A DNA stretch of 64,000 nt, from contig CP116767.1 in NCBI GenBank assembly GCA_028571325.1, positions 959,150-1,023,149 of the forward strand. The letters run 5' to 3'. This stretch comes from Wolbachia endosymbiont of Ctenocephalides felis wCfeF. GTDB lineage: Bacteria > Pseudomonadota > Alphaproteobacteria > Rickettsiales > Anaplasmataceae. Positions 12,207-22,558 of this stretch are shown piece after piece; the stretch's first letter is position 1, and every line of letters starts with the position of its first letter. A model generated the notes under the pieces. The model made no database searches and was not told the DNA's origin. It saw nothing but the letters and a program-made list of their open reading frames with translations. Both the position numbers and the translations under genes were made by a program.

Positions 12207-12626
12207 ATGACTAAAGAAATAATACGATTTCAGAAACCTTGGTTTGATAAACCAGAATTTATAAAACCAGAGATCACCCCACTATTTTTTGATAAAAAAG
12301 CGGATAAGGAAATTGATATTACTGTCAGTAATATCAATGCTAAAGAGATCGATGAAAAAATGATGGTAAATGCTGTTAGGTTTAAAACATTTTATGATAA
12401 TCTAATAAATAGCGTCAATAAGTATAATGAAGATATAAATTCTAGTATTGAAAATGGTATAATAAATCCATTGTCAGCAATCATAGACAGCATAGGTCAA
12501 GGCATAGGTGAGATAAATAGTAAACTTAAAAATCTTCAGAGTGAACTTAACAACCTTCGTGATGAGATTCCAGATATTGGAGAAGCTCCTCCACGTATTA
12601 CTGGGGAAGAGAATGGATTGTTTTAA
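12207..12626 (+). CDS. Hypothetical coiled-coil protein, 139 residues
   Basis: Start at ATG 12207, 8 nt after GGAGG; an upstream in-frame ATG at 12192 overlaps the ribosome-binding site and is unlikely. The N-terminus is Pro/Phe-rich (FQKPWFDKPEFIKPEITPLFF). A helical region with heptad character follows (about residues 50-125, IGQGIGEINSKLKNLQSELNNLRDEI). No signal or membrane segment. The leader (TATGGAGGTA..TATATG) is almost the same as that of the 11551 gene, which suggests a common origin or regulation. Function unknown. Confidence 0.6.
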   Translation: MTKEIIRFQKPWFDKPEFIKPEITPLFFDKKADKEIDITVSNINAKEIDEKMMVNAVRFKTFYDNLINSVNKYNEDINSSIENGIINPLSAIIDSIGQGIGEINSKLKNLQSELNNLRDEIPDIGEAPPRITGEENGLF

Positions 12627-12750
12627 CGCAAAGGCAACAGCCTCTCTCTTCTCTGTCATTCCACGCGTGGCTCTGAATTACTTTATAATGGTGTCATGAA
12701 AGTAGCTGTTTTATGTTAAAATACGACGTCTTTGATGATTATGGAAAGGC

Positions 12751-13016
12751 TGGATCCCAGTGTCGAGAACTGGGATGACACCCATAGACCTGTCATTCCA
12801 GCGCGTGACGCTGGAATCCAGGAAAGTTTGCTTGTAAGCAAGCAAACTAATTTTGTGAACATAGAAAGTAGCTAATCTTAATTTAAAACACAACATTTTA
12901 ATCATTATGGAAAGACCGGATCCCAGTGTCGAGAACTGGGATGACACTGTCTGTTACGCAAATTACCTGCTAATTGCAATGTTCGTACAGCTGTGTGTCG
13001 AGCACTGGAATGACAC
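12751..13016. repeat. Cluster of dispersed palindromes
   Basis: Alternating units of GGATCCCAGTGTCGAGAACTGGGATGAC type and CATTCCAGCGCGTGACGCTGG type are separated by a conserved spacer (AATTGCAATGTTCGTACAGC) that also appears near 26200, 29240, 31030, 31500 and 42240. A second shared block, TGATTATGGAAAGGCTGG, occurs before the palindrome here and at about 29170. No coding potential. Confidence 0.75.
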
Positions 13017-13045
13017 CCTTCAAGGTCTCTTGAACTGCTTCAGCT

Positions 13046-13512
13046 ATAAACATTAAGAAATTTACCAGACAAGAAAAAAAAGCAAAAGAAGCCCCGTGGT
13101 GGCTAATTATTTACTTTTGTGTCGAAATGTTGGCGTTTTTTTATCCTAAACGCTTAATAAGTGCGACTTAGCTGCTTTTTAATGCAACTTAACCTTAGCC
13201 ATAAACGTTTAAGAAACTCACTAAGCAGAAAAAAAGCAAAAGAAACCCCGAGTAGCTAGTTATTCACTATCTATCTTATGATATTGGCGTTTTTGATGTC
13301 TTAAACGACTTATAAGCGCGTTTGAGCTTGTATAGGTAAAAAACCAGAAGTTTTAAAAAGATATGAGGTGCACATGGTGCAAAAAATTAAACATGAGACG
13401 CCAAATATGCTAAGTTTTTTTCTCATTTAATCTGCACAGACTGAAGATAAATAATAGCTTCAGTCTCATTATAAGGGTAACGGCGGGAGTTGTCAAGTAG
13501 TTTTTTTTGTTT
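13046..13512 (-). repeat. Dispersed ~0.45 kb repeat, copy C (reverse)
   Basis: Minus-strand copy. TTGACA is at 13491-13496 (reads TGTCAA on plus) and a perfect TATAAT at 13468-13473, 17 bp apart. The mini-ORF reads MFNFLHHVHLISF. It lies directly downstream of gltX, with its promoter-like start almost touching the gltX stop codon and firing away from it in the same direction. Confidence 0.82.
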
Positions 13513-13515
13513 CAT

Positions 13516-14877
13516 TTAAATTGATTGCAACCTCCTTATACACTCATCCTTACCAAGGATTACCATTATATCAATAATTCCAGGTGCATCCATTATTCCA
13601 GTTATTGGGGCCCGTAATGAGTGGTAAACATCGCTTATTTTCACATTGTGCAATTTTGAAAATTCCTTGATCTGAGAGGACAAAAAGCTCTTATTCCAGC
13701 TTTCATCACCGATATTTGAGAGAAATGACGCAAGTAGCTTGATTATATCGAGGTTAGATTTGACAATTCGCTCAGCCTCTTCGCTTAAATCAAGTGGTGG
13801 ATCTTTGATATAAAACTGCGCTAAATCGAGCAGTTCGGTCAGGTAGTTTGCTCTTTTTTTTAGTTCTGTTAGTCCCTGCAGTAAATAGTTCTTTTTCTCC
13901 TCAGTTGGAGTATTTTCTCCAAACATTAGAGGCAGAATATCTTCATTGCTCATGTTGTTGATATAATGGTTATTCAAATGCTCTAATTTTTTAAAATCAA
14001 GCCGTGCAGGCGAACGACCGATGTTTTCTAAATTAAACCACTCCATCGCTTGCTCATCGCTAATGATCTCATCATTGCCGTGACTCCAGCCAAGTCTGAG
14101 CAGGTAATTACGCATCGCCTGAGGCAATATTCCTATCTTCTCGTAATCGCAAACACTTGTAGCGCCGTGCCTTTTGGACAGCTTATTCCCGTCTTCTCCA
14201 TGGATAAGCGGTACATGCGCAAAACGTGGAATATCAAAATCAAGGGCCTGGTATATTAGTAATTGCTTAAAAGTATTGGTGAGATGGTCAGAACCACGTA
14301 TTATATCAGTTATTCCGGCATCATGATCATCAACCACCACTGCAAAAATATATGTTGGAGTGTTGTCAGAGCGTAAGATCACTATATCATCAAGCTGCTC
14401 GCTATTTACTTTAATTTGGCCGTATATTTTGTCGTCAACAACAATATCTTGCGAGTCTGGCACTCTAAAGCGGACAACAGGTTTTACGCCTGGTGTCGCA
14501 TTAGTACACTTATGCTTGTATATCCTTCCTTCTTCTCTTGCTTTTACCTTCTTTGCTGCAACTTCATCCTCAGGACAATAACAGTAATACGCCTTACCTT
14601 TCTGAGCAAGAAGATTTGCAACTTCAATGTGTCGCTCTATTCTTTTTGATTGGTATATTATTTCTCCATCATAGCTTACACCAAGCCATTTCAACCCATC
14701 TATTATCGCATCGATTGCCTCCTGTGTTGAACGTTTTCTGTCAGTGTCTTCAATCCTCAGCAAAAATTTTCCGCGATGATGCTTTGCATAGAGCCAATTG
14801 AATAAAGCAGTACGAGCTCCACCAATATGCAAAAACCCCGTTGGCGATGGAGCAAATCTAGTGACTACACCTGACAT
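13516..14877 (-). CDS. gltX: Glutamyl-tRNA synthetase
   Basis: 453 residues, class I synthetase. HIGH-type signature FAPSPTGFLHIGGARTALF near the N-terminus, GSDHLTNT, and KMSKS-type KLSKRHG (about residue 233) are all present, followed by the C-terminal anticodon-binding region. It charges tRNA-Glu; members of this order usually carry two GltX paralogues, one also mischarging tRNA-Gln for GatCAB. I cannot tell which paralogue this is. Monocistronic as far as visible. Confidence 0.95.
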   Translation of the reverse strand: MSGVVTRFAPSPTGFLHIGGARTALFNWLYAKHHRGKFLLRIEDTDRKRSTQEAIDAIIDGLKWLGVSYDGEIIYQSKRIERHIEVANLLAQKGKAYYCYCPEDEVAAKKVKAREEGRIYKHKCTNATPGVKPVVRFRVPDSQDIVVDDKIYGQIKVNSEQLDDIVILRSDNTPTYIFAVVVDDHDAGITDIIRGSDHLTNTFKQLLIYQALDFDIPRFAHVPLIHGEDGNKLSKRHGATSVCDYEKIGILPQAMRNYLLRLGWSHGNDEIISDEQAMEWFNLENIGRSPARLDFKKLEHLNNHYINNMSNEDILPLMFGENTPTEEKKNYLLQGLTELKKRANYLTELLDLAQFYIKDPPLDLSEEAERIVKSNLDIIKLLASFLSNIGDESWNKSFLSSQIKEFSKLHNVKISDVYHSLRAPITGIMDAPGIIDIMVILGKDECIRRLQSI

Positions 14878-15037
14878 ATTCGTTTGTTACAGTAATGTAA
14901 CCGATGATAGCTAAAATTTATGCTTGCAACAATGCGGAATTACTGTAAATTACTGGTTCTATGAGGATAAAATTGTATTTATTTTTCATAATTTATGTTA
15001 TATGATTTAATGTTGGTTGAATATAGCGGGGTATGTT

Positions 15038-15814
15038 ATGGGTAAAGAAACAGAAACAGCAGGATTTCTCAAAGAAAGTGGGACTTACATTGATGAAATA
15101 GCAAAATTTCTTGAAGCGAATAAAGCTAATATCAATTGGTGTTACACTGGTCCATCCGATCAAACAAAACCAATAGTGCATGCAGATAATCTTTTGCATC
15201 TAGCTGCAAGAACAAAAAACATTGAAAAATTTTTGTCCATTTTCAAGAAAGGCGTTGAAAGTGATGTTCGTCTATTAGAATACAATAACGATCAAGAAAA
15301 TCCATTTCATATAGCAGCAAAGATGAGGATATTACCGGATGTGGTAAAGGGAATATTTAAGTATTTGGAGTCTGAACAAACTAACCCAAATAGTGATTCT
15401 AAAAAATTAGAGAATGTCAAAAGCTATGTTAAAGATGCATTAGGCAATAGATGTGCGTTAGATAAATCTAAAAAGACTCCTCTCGATTGGGTTAGTAAAA
15501 CAGTTAGGAAGGAGATAAAAGAAATTGCAGGTATAAAAGAAAGTCTTATATGTAATCAGAAGTTTCGCCTGTTCTTGTACATAACAGGAGCTATGTTGTG
15601 TATTGCTGCAATGTGTTTATCCTTATACTTTTTATTTTTGGGTTCTCAATCTCTTGCGTTAGGTTCGATAGCTGGGATAGCTTCTGGCGGGGCTGCGTAT
15701 CTGTCAGGCAAAGTATGTAGTGAGATATCTGACTTGAATAGTATAAGCACTCCAATGGAGGTTGTTAGTAATGAAAGCCTTTTCAACAGCAAGGAGCCAA
15801 TAGCTATTGCTTAA
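15038..15814 (+). CDS. Ankyrin-like protein with C-terminal membrane-helix pair
   Basis: 258 residues from ATG 15038, preceded by AGCGGGG at suitable spacing; a TTG seven codons upstream is less likely. Two weak ankyrin-like units are visible (NLLHLAARTKNIEKFLSIF at about 55 and ENPFHIAAKMRILPDVV at about 90). Two adjacent hydrophobic helices follow (about 175-230, ending SGGAAYLSGK), then a 30-residue polar tail. This N-domain plus TM-pair plan recurs in the 33950, 35412 and 36449 genes. No signal peptide. A host-facing membrane protein is plausible but inferred only. Confidence 0.7.
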   Translation: MGKETETAGFLKESGTYIDEIAKFLEANKANINWCYTGPSDQTKPIVHADNLLHLAARTKNIEKFLSIFKKGVESDVRLLEYNNDQENPFHIAAKMRILPDVVKGIFKYLESEQTNPNSDSKKLENVKSYVKDALGNRCALDKSKKTPLDWVSKTVRKEIKEIAGIKESLICNQKFRLFLYITGAMLCIAAMCLSLYFLFLGSQSLALGSIAGIASGGAAYLSGKVCSEISDLNSISTPMEVVSNESLFNSKEPIAIA

Positions 15815-15853
15815 CGGAGATAGAAATCACTTGCAGGCAACGATATAGAAATG

Positions 15854-15884
15854 TACTTTCTTAAGAGTGATTCTTAAGAAAGTA
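15854..15884 (+). promoter_or_regulatory. Perfect 12-bp hairpin just before pccA
   Basis: TACTTTCTTAAG / CTTAAGAAAGTA with a 7-nt loop, ending 10 nt before the pccA ATG. There is no T-tract and no clear Shine-Dalgarno between hairpin and start. It could be a 5' regulatory hairpin or a terminator for the upstream gene. Confidence 0.5.
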
Positions 15885-15894
15885 TACTTACACA

Positions 15895-17883
15895 ATGACA
15901 GAAAAGAAGTACAGTAAGATTTTAATAGCAAACAGAGGAGAAATTGTCTGTAGGATTATCAGAACTGCTCGCAGAATGGGCATATCTTGTGTGTGCGTGT
16001 ATTCGGATGCAGATATAAATTCTGTACATGTAAGACAAGCGGATGAGTCAAGGCACATTGGCCCTTCGCCTGCTTATCTCAGTTACTTAAACATCGAAAA
16101 AATATGCGAAGTAGCAGTTGAAACCGGTGCAGAGGCAGTTCATCCTGGTTATGGCTTTTTAGCAGAAAATCCAGATTTTCCACGTGCTCTGCAAAAACAC
16201 AATATAGATTTCATCGGCCCAAGTGCAGAAACAATAGAAGTTACAGCAAATAAGATAACAGCAAAGGAATCCGCAAGAAAAGCTGGAGTGAATGTAGTGC
16301 CAGGATACATGGGCAAGATCAACAATGCTGCTCATGCAGCCAGTGTTGCTGAGGAGATTGGTTTTCCCGTTATGCTGAAAGCTGCATCAGGCGGTGGTGG
16401 TAAAGGCATGCGAATTGTAAACTCCAAAAAGGAAATTGAACTAGCATTTACATTAGCAACAAACGAAGCAAAAAAAAATTTCAAGGATGGTAGTATCTTT
16501 ATAGAGAAATATATAGAGTTACCGCGGCACATCGAAATACAAATTATAGCAGATAAATATGGCAATGTAGTGTGTCTTGGAGAGAGGGAATGTTCAGTAC
16601 AAAGAAACAATCAGAAGATAATAGAAGAAACGCCAAGTCCGTTCATTAGCGAGAGAGTGAGACGAGAAATGTATGCCCAATGTGTTTCTTTGGCAAAGCA
16701 AGTTGGCTATTTTTCAGCAGGTACTGTTGAGTTTGTTGTAGATCAGAGCCAGAACTTCTATTTTCTTGAGGTGAATACGAGATTGCAAGTTGAGCATCCG
16801 GTAACAGAATTTATAACTGGAATAGACATAGTAGAAGAAATGATTAGAACTTCCTGTGGAGAAAAATTAAGGTTCAGTCAGAATGATATTAAATTTACCG
16901 GTTCTGCAATAGAAAGTAGGGTCTGCGCTGAAGATCCATCAAAGAAATTTTTTCCTTCCAGCGGAAGAATAAAATATTACGACAAACCGGATGAAAATGA
17001 TTATGTGAGAATAGATGATGGAGTTGCTGCAGGTTCAGAAATCAGCATGTTCTATGATTCGATGATTGCAAAAGTAGTGACATATGGGAAAGATAGAATA
17101 GAGGCAATCAGCAGAATGCAAAAAGCTTTGTCTGAATGTTATATAGGGGGAGTGACAAACAATATAGAATTTCTAGAGTCCATCTTTCATCATCCAAATT
17201 TTGTTGCAGCAAAGCTCCACACGAGATTCATTCCAGACCATTATCCGAGTGGATTTCACGGTGATTTTATTACAGAAGAGTATATTAAAATATTTATTTT
17301 CGCTGCGTTATATGTTCATTTGGGAAACAAGGAGAAGTATTACAATAAGTCAATGGATGAAGCGCTTGTAGTGAAAATAAATGACAATGAGTATCCTGTA
17401 AACGCAAAGTATCAAGATAATACATTAACAACAATATACAATCATAATGCATATTCTATAAGTGGTAAGTGGAAATCAAGTTACAGGTTGCTATGTATCA
17501 CAATTAACAATGATACCGATATAACACTTAAAGTAGAAAGACAGGGCAGTAAACACTTTATAAAACATGCTGGGATGCAAGCTGAGTGCTGTGTATTTAA
17601 ACCTCATGTAGCTAAATTAAGTGAGTTAATGCTAAATAATGAAACAGAGGGGATCTTGGTAGATGCCGTAAAATCTCCAATATCTGGTTTATTAGTTAAA
17701 TTACACGTAAATGTTGGAGATCAGGTAGAGGTAGGGCAGCCCTTATTTGTTGTAGAAGCGATGAAAATGGAAAATATCATATGCGCTGAATCAGAAATGG
17801 TAATAAAAAACATTCCTATTCAGGAAGGAGAAAATGTGCAGATCGGTGATGTGGTATTAGCTTTGAATACAGCTCTTTCTTAA
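15895..17883 (+). CDS. pccA: Propionyl-CoA carboxylase alpha subunit (biotin carboxylase/BCCP)
   Basis: 662 residues. The N-terminal biotin carboxylase module has [20 protein letters not shown]-grasp [10 protein letters not shown] (about 165), [12 protein letters not shown] and [16 protein letters not shown]-terminal biotinyl domain ends with VVEAMKMEN (biotinyl Lys about 624). Length and the fused BCCP domain point to the acyl-CoA carboxylase alpha subunit rather than stand-alone AccC. It carboxylates propionyl-CoA together with PccB (not in this window). The 3' end overlaps the convergent ctaA by 27 nt. Confidence 0.92.
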   Translation: MTEKKYSKILIANRGEIVCRIIRTARRMGISCVCVYSDADINSVHVRQADESRHIGPSPAYLSYLNIEKICEVAVETGAEAVHPGYGFLAENPDFPRALQKHNIDFIGPSAETIEVTANKITAKESARKAGVNVVPGYMGKINNAAHAASVAEEIGFPVMLKAASGGGGKGMRIVNSKKEIELAFTLATNEAKKNFKDGSIFIEKYIELPRHIEIQIIADKYGNVVCLGERECSVQRNNQKIIEETPSPFISERVRREMYAQCVSLAKQVGYFSAGTVEFVVDQSQNFYFLEVNTRLQVEHPVTEFITGIDIVEEMIRTSCGEKLRFSQNDIKFTGSAIESRVCAEDPSKKFFPSSGRIKYYDKPDENDYVRIDDGVAAGSEISMFYDSMIAKVVTYGKDRIEAISRMQKALSECYIGGVTNNIEFLESIFHHPNFVAAKLHTRFIPDHYPSGFHGDFITEEYIKIFIFAALYVHLGNKEKYYNKSMDEALVVKINDNEYPVNAKYQDNTLTTIYNHNAYSISGKWKSSYRLLCITINNDTDITLKVERQGSKHFIKHAGMQAECCVFKPHVAKLSELMLNNETEGILVDAVKSPISGLLVKLHVNVGDQVEVGQPLFVVEAMKMENIICAESEMVIKNIPIQEGENVQIGDVVLALNTALS

Positions 17884-18873
17884 ATAACATAAGAAATATA
17901 AGCCTGATCCAAATGAGATGAATGAAAACACTTGGTGAGCTATAGCAATGGCTATTGGTATGTGCAGCAATAAAGTAATTACTCCTAAAATTACCTGAGT
18001 TAGAACAGAGAACAGCATAACATACACCGGTTTTATACTGATATTTTTTATTGTGAGTATTACTGTCAGGGCTAATATTAGAAATGCCAGTGCTCGGTGG
18101 ATAAACTGCACTGTTGTTCTGTTCTCAAAGATATTTAGCAATGTAGGCTGTAAAAAAAATAAATCTTCCGGAATGATATATCCGTCCATTAGTGGAAAGG
18201 TATTGTAAATTAGACCAGCATTTAATCCTGCAACAAACGCCCCGAAGGTTATTTGTATTACAATTAGAGCCAAGATTGTTCCTGTGTAATGTATAGTGTT
18301 GCCGCTAATCTTAAGTTTAGTCTGCTTTGGTCTGATTTGATAATCAAAAAATTGGTACGACAATAATGCAAAAATAGCCAATGCTAGCAGTAAGTGAAGT
18401 GCGAGCCTATAGTGACTAACATGAGGCTTGGCTACCAGACCACTTTTAACCATATACCAACCAGCGAGAGCTTGTAACGCTCCAAATAATAGTGCCATGG
18501 ATAGTCTTATTACTGCCCTTTTAGATATTCTACTTTTTAGCATAAAATATATAAATGGTAGGACAAACACTAAACCTGTTAGCCTTGCAACCAATCTATG
18601 TACATATTCTATTAAATATATAGTGCGAAACTCCTCCATACTCATCCCATAATTAAATGTTTTATATTCAGGTGTAGTCTCGTATTTCAATTTTTCTTGT
18701 AGCCAGTCTTGCTCACTCAGTGGTGGTAATGCTCCAGTAATGGGTTTCCACTCTGTGATAGACAATCCTGCTTTTGAAAGTCTGGTAAACCCGCCAATTC
18801 CTACCATAAGGATTACCATGACAGAGCAGAGGAAGAGCCAAATAACTACGGATTTTGATTGCTTTTGTTCCAT
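17857..18873 (-). CDS. ctaA: Heme A synthase (CtaA/COX15)
   Basis: About 338 residues. Multi-pass membrane protein with about eight hydrophobic segments and COX15 signatures: [21 protein letters not shown] (about 25-45), [16 protein letters not shown], and FIHRALAFL with putative heme ligands His. It oxidises heme O to heme A for the aa3 terminal oxidase. The frame is open upstream to 18924; I prefer the internal Met (MEQKQSK) at 18873 because the product then matches usual length. Even so it overlaps the end of the glycosyltransferase gene by 28 nt, implying translational coupling. Confidence 0.9.
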   Translation of the reverse strand: MEQKQSKSVVIWLFLCSVMVILMVGIGGFTRLSKAGLSITEWKPITGALPPLSEQDWLQEKLKYETTPEYKTFNYGMSMEEFRTIYLIEYVHRLVARLTGLVFVLPFIYFMLKSRISKRAVIRLSMALLFGALQALAGWYMVKSGLVAKPHVSHYRLALHLLLALAIFALLSYQFFDYQIRPKQTKLKISGNTIHYTGTILALIVIQITFGAFVAGLNAGLIYNTFPLMDGYIIPEDLFFLQPTLLNIFENRTTVQFIHRALAFLILALTVILTIKNISIKPVYVMLFSVLTQVILGVITLLLHIPIAIAIAHQVFSFISFGSGLYFLCYLRKSCIQS

Positions 18874-20462
18874 AAACCATGCTGAGTTTTGTTCCATCGC
18901 TGAGGATGAATGATAAATTCCCACAAGGCGAAAAAAGCTGCAACGCTGTGTAGCAGATTATAGACAGGGAAGAATATTGATACTACATAAAAGTAAAAAG
19001 GCATCTTTTGCTGCTTGATTGCTACTGCCAAGAGAATTAGGTTAGTAACGTATACCGCTACAAAGTAGCACAAAAACAATTCATTTAAAACTTGAGTTAA
19101 CATTAATGAAAGCAATAAAAATGGAGTAGTGAAAAATATAAAGGCTGCCGAGCCAACAAAAAGATTCAATAACAGAATTCCTTTAAGTCCATTGTGTCTA
19201 TAAAGTGATCTTATATTCCTTAGATGGACAACATAAGTTTGCATATAGCCTTTAATCCAACGCGCTCTTTGCTTGATCCAGGCAAACACAGTAGTTGGTG
19301 ATTCTTCCAATGTTTCTGAGTCAATAATCCTAGTTTTATATCCCATTTGTGAAAGTCTCAAACCTAGGTCAGCATCTTCAGTGACATTATAAGCATCCCA
19401 GAAAAGCACTTTTCTTAAAATTTCTACCGAAAAATGATTGCTGCTACCACCCAAAGGTATCGGCATATTCATTCTTTGGAATCCAGGCAATAGGTACTGA
19501 AACCAGCTCATGTATTCTAAAGAGAAGGATTTCGTCAGAAAGTTGTGATTATAATTGTAGTAATTTAATCTTGCTTGCACACAGGCTAACTTATCATCAC
19601 CTTGACCAAATTCAATCAGTGCCTTTTTTAGCTGCAATGGATCTGGTTTATCATCTGCATCATATATTACTGCATACTTTCCTTTGGCAAAGCTCATGGC
19701 ATAATTGCATGACTTAGCTTTCGTCTTAGGCAAAGAATGAGGCACTTTTATCACTTCGAAATATTGCGGTAAAGTATGTTCCTCTATAGCTGCAAGCGTT
19801 CCCTGATCATCACTTTCTATCAAAAGCTTCACATCTAATTTTGATTTTGGGTAATCCAATTTTTCAATGCTTTTAGTCAATTGCTTTATCACTGCCCCTT
19901 CTTTAAAGGCAGGCAATAAAATTGTATATATAGGGAAGTCTTCTTCGTTTATCTTACCATAATCTATTTTTCGGTTGGAGATTTCACATAAGCCAAAAAC
20001 TGTAGTTATAAATTTGAACAAATAGCTAGAACATCCAACTATAAATATCAACATTAAAGCAAAGTATGTATACTTCTCTGTTAGTGTTAAAATTGAAGTT
20101 ATAATAAAAAAAGAAGCAAAAAATATTGAGCTTAGCTTAATATTCTTGGCTGAAAAATCAGGGTTTTTATGGCACAAATAGTTGCTTGCAAATTCTGAAA
20201 TACTAAAGTGCGAGTTAAGAAAATCTAAAATCTGTTCACCATCTGCTTCTATTAGCACGCAATCATCACCATAGTTAGCTTTGATCCAATGGTTGATATC
20301 TTGACTCGCACTTTCAACCATAAAAAAAGTGGTATTATTTAATTTTTGCCAAGGAACTATATTAAATTTGTAATAAAAAAACTTTTCTTGCTCTTTACAC
20401 AAACTGGAATCGATCTTAATTTTTTCTATATCATTAACTTGAAGTATAGGCAGCTGTTGCAT
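18846..20462 (-). CDS. Membrane glycosyltransferase, family 2 (cellulose-synthase-like)
   Basis: 538 residues. An N-terminal ~110-residue cytosolic region precedes two TM segments (about 115-160). The GT-A catalytic domain follows: [14 protein letters not shown], the DxD region [21 protein letters not shown] and the QxxRW motif ([12 protein letters not shown]). Three to four further TM segments lie at the C-terminus. Such processive inverting enzymes polymerise or transfer sugars from UDP donors at the inner membrane. The substrate is unknown; the presence is notable in bacteria that lack LPS genes. It follows atpF by 5 nt and overlaps ctaA, so transcription may run through from the F0 operon. 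Confidence 0.88.
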   Translation of the reverse strand: MQQLPILQVNDIEKIKIDSSLCKEQEKFFYYKFNIVPWQKLNNTTFFMVESASQDINHWIKANYGDDCVLIEADGEQILDFLNSHFSISEFASNYLCHKNPDFSAKNIKLSSIFFASFFIITSILTLTEKYTYFALMLIFIVGCSSYLFKFITTVFGLCEISNRKIDYGKINEEDFPIYTILLPAFKEGAVIKQLTKSIEKLDYPKSKLDVKLLIESDDQGTLAAIEEHTLPQYFEVIKVPHSLPKTKAKSCNYAMSFAKGKYAVIYDADDKPDPLQLKKALIEFGQGDDKLACVQARLNYYNYNHNFLTKSFSLEYMSWFQYLLPGFQRMNMPIPLGGSSNHFSVEILRKVLFWDAYNVTEDADLGLRLSQMGYKTRIIDSETLEESPTTVFAWIKQRARWIKGYMQTYVVHLRNIRSLYRHNGLKGILLLNLFVGSAAFIFFTTPFLLLSLMLTQVLNELFLCYFVAVYVTNLILLAVAIKQQKMPFYFYVVSIFFPVYNLLHSVAAFFALWEFIIHPQRWNKTQHGLWNKSNQNP

Positions 20463-20467
20463 TAAAT

Positions 20468-20944
20468 CTAATGCAATTTTTTACTTAAATCACGTGAAAG
20501 TGAAGATATGACCTCGCTGTGCTTCTCATCCTTGCGCTCCTGTATTATTTTTTTTGTATTGTCAGCAGCCATATTTACTACTGTGTTAGCTACTAAATCT
20601 TTAATAGCTTCTTCACGTTGGCCAGTAATTTTCTCCGAATAAGAACGGTTATTGTTATCTAACGTCTGGTTCTGTTGCTGTTCATAGAGCTTAGTGAAGC
20701 TCTTAGCCTTATCAAGAGCTTCATTCATCACTTTACTAACTTCTGCATTTAATCCTTTGTATTTCTCAGAAAACTCTCTGTAATACTCCAACATATCTCT
20801 TCTGAGTCTTTCAACCTCTTCATTTATAAATTTGCTCTTGTTACGCTTATTGTTAAGAGCGTTTCTTATTACCTTCTTTAGTAATCTACGTGAAAGGATA
20901 AAACCTACCAAGAAAGCAAGACAGACAATCAATGATGTAGACAT
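20468..20944 (-). CDS. atpF: ATP synthase F0 subunit b
   Basis: 158 residues. One N-terminal membrane anchor (LIVCLAFLVGFILSRRLL) is followed by a long charged helix (about 30-150), typical of the b-type stator subunit. It joins F1 to the membrane sector. It is the last F0 gene of the operon, 8 nt after atpF'. Sequence similarity between b subunits is low; assignment rests on architecture and operon position. Confidence 0.88.
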   Translation of the reverse strand: MSTSLIVCLAFLVGFILSRRLLKKVIRNALNNKRNKSKFINEEVERLRRDMLEYYREFSEKYKGLNAEVSKVMNEALDKAKSFTKLYEQQQNQTLDNNNRSYSEKITGQREEAIKDLVANTVVNMAADNTKKIIQERKDEKHSEVISSLSRDLSKKLH

Positions 20945-20952
20945 AAAAACCT

Positions 20953-21432
20953 CTAAAATTCTTTAGATACCAGGTTAGCAACAAACTTCTCCTCAATTTC
21001 AGAGTTGGTCAATTTATTGTAGTAAATTAAGGCAATACCAGTAGCTATTCGCTTTAGTTCATCAGCGTACTCAGATTTAAACTTTGCTACTTCTTCTTCA
21101 ACAAGTTTGCTCATTTTTTTATCTCTCTCTTCTAATATATCCTTCATATTGGCTCTCGTTTCTTCTACTTGGGCAAGTGCATTATCTATAACCTTTTTTG
21201 CTTGTATTCTAGCTTCGTTTAAAGCTGCGTTATATTTAACAATCTGACTTTCTATAAGTTTTAAAAGATGAACAGAGCTATTAAAAGAGCCCAACACCCT
21301 CTTGCTTCTAGTGTTTATTATTTCATCTAATTTTGGCAAAAATAAGCAACTTACTACAAAAAAAAGTAAAGAGAAAAAAATTAAAAACCAAAAAACCTGA
21401 GAAAAGTAAGTTGAAACATCAAGTTGTGGCAT
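20953..21432 (-). CDS. ATP synthase F0 subunit b'
   Basis: 159 residues starting MPQLDVSTYFSQVFWFLIFF, the typical start of alphaproteobacterial b/b' subunits. One TM anchor (about 10-32) precedes a long coiled-coil. I start it at 21432, one nucleotide after the atpE stop, instead of the in-frame Met at 21444 that would overlap atpE. It forms the peripheral stalk with the b subunit encoded next. Confidence 0.9.
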   Translation of the reverse strand: MPQLDVSTYFSQVFWFLIFFSLLFFVVSCLFLPKLDEIINTRSKRVLGSFNSSVHLLKLIESQIVKYNAALNEARIQAKKVIDNALAQVEETRANMKDILEERDKKMSKLVEEEVAKFKSEYADELKRIATGIALIYYNKLTNSEIEEKFVANLVSKEF

Positions 21433-21433
21433 A

Positions 21434-21661
21434 TTAAACAACAAATATTAATAGTAATGCAAGCAGAAATGCAAATAACCCCATTGCTTCAACTAGAGCT
21501 GCTCCTGTATAGACATATTTTTTCATTTTATCCTCTGATTCAGGGTTTCTTGCAAGCCCACTTAACATAGTAGAAAATATATTTGCTACACCAAGACCTG
21601 CCCCAAGCATACCAAGCACACTTAAACCAATTGCTATAAATTTTAAAGCTACTAAATCCAT
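21434..21661 (-). CDS. atpE: ATP synthase F0 subunit c
   Basis: 75 residues from ATG 21661 (MDLVALKFIAIGLSVLGM), preceded by AAAGGTAAC. Two hydrophobic helices flank the polar loop ARNPE, and the ion-binding Glu lies in LVEAMGLFAF. It forms the rotor ring. The open frame extends 21 codons upstream to 21724 but family length and the ribosome-binding site favour the shorter form. Confidence 0.95.
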   Translation of the reverse strand: MDLVALKFIAIGLSVLGMLGAGLGVANIFSTMLSGLARNPESEDKMKKYVYTGAALVEAMGLFAFLLALLLIFVV

Positions 21662-21724
21662 ATATGTTACCTTTAACCATTTCCTTACGATATTAATTAT
21701 AAAATGTTCTGCAGATAAAGTCAA

Positions 21725-22450
21725 TTACTTTACTGCATCTGATAAGTATACACACGTTAAAGAGGTGAATATATAAGCTTGTAGAATTGCAACAAACACC
21801 TCAAACCCTATTAATGCGATTATAAATAAAAACGGTATAGGAGTTAGAGTCACGTGCATATTCATAATAAACCCTGCTATTACTTTGATAATTGTATGAC
21901 CCGCGATCATGTTTGCAGCAAGCCTTATTGATAAACTTACAGGCCTTGCCAAGTAGGCAAATAGCTTGATGAAAACCATCATGGGCGCCAGCCACGACGG
22001 AGTGCCTTCAGGTAGCAATATGCGCAAAAATTTTACTCCCCTTTCTTTGAATCCAACAACCGTTGTATAAGTAAAAACTATCATCGATAGGGCAAAAGTA
22101 ACTATCACATGACTTGTAACCGTAAAACTATAAGGAAGAACGCCTACTAAATTACACGACAAAGTGAAAATAAATACTGTGAATATCAACGGAATGTGCT
22201 CCAAGCCTTTGCTTCCAGTGTTATTTTCTATTATTGAAATGACAAAATCATATACACACTCAACAGCAGCTTGCAAATATCCCGGTATTACTGATCCCTT
22301 TCTTATTCCCAAAAGTAAGAAGAGTATAACCAATATTACCGAGATCATCATAAAAAGAGATGAGTTGGTAAAATTTATATCATGCCCAAATAGTTTGGGT
22401 AATTCTATTATTGTATATATTTTAAATTGTTCTAGCGGATTTAACGCCAT
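21725..22450 (-). CDS. atpB: ATP synthase F0 subunit a
   Basis: 241 residues with five to six membrane helices. The essential Arg lies in the fourth helix region [14 protein letters not shown], and the C-terminal helix [20 protein letters not shown] is conserved. It forms the proton half-channels against the c ring. It is the first gene of the F0 operon (atpB-atpE-b'-b), which in this order is separate from the F1 genes. Confidence 0.96.
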   Translation of the reverse strand: MALNPLEQFKIYTIIELPKLFGHDINFTNSSLFMMISVILVILFLLLGIRKGSVIPGYLQAAVECVYDFVISIIENNTGSKGLEHIPLIFTVFIFTLSCNLVGVLPYSFTVTSHVIVTFALSMIVFTYTTVVGFKERGVKFLRILLPEGTPSWLAPMMVFIKLFAYLARPVSLSIRLAANMIAGHTIIKVIAGFIMNMHVTLTPIPFLFIIALIGFEVFVAILQAYIFTSLTCVYLSDAVK

Positions 22451-22531
22451 ATTTCGACCCTATAAACTTAGACTGCAACAGTAAATAAAGTATAAATTTT
22501 ATAAGGTAAAGTCAAGAGCTAAGATGATATA

Positions 22532-22556
22532 GGCTCTGTAACACAGAGCCCTTTTT
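22532..22556. terminator. Hairpin terminator between two minus-strand genes
   Basis: Perfect 8-bp stem GGCTCTGT / ACAGAGCC with an AAC loop, followed on the plus strand by CTTTTT. It lies immediately downstream (minus strand) of the 117-residue gene; the T-tract orientation fits plus-strand transcription better, so direction is uncertain. Confidence 0.6.
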
Positions 22557-22558
22557 GC

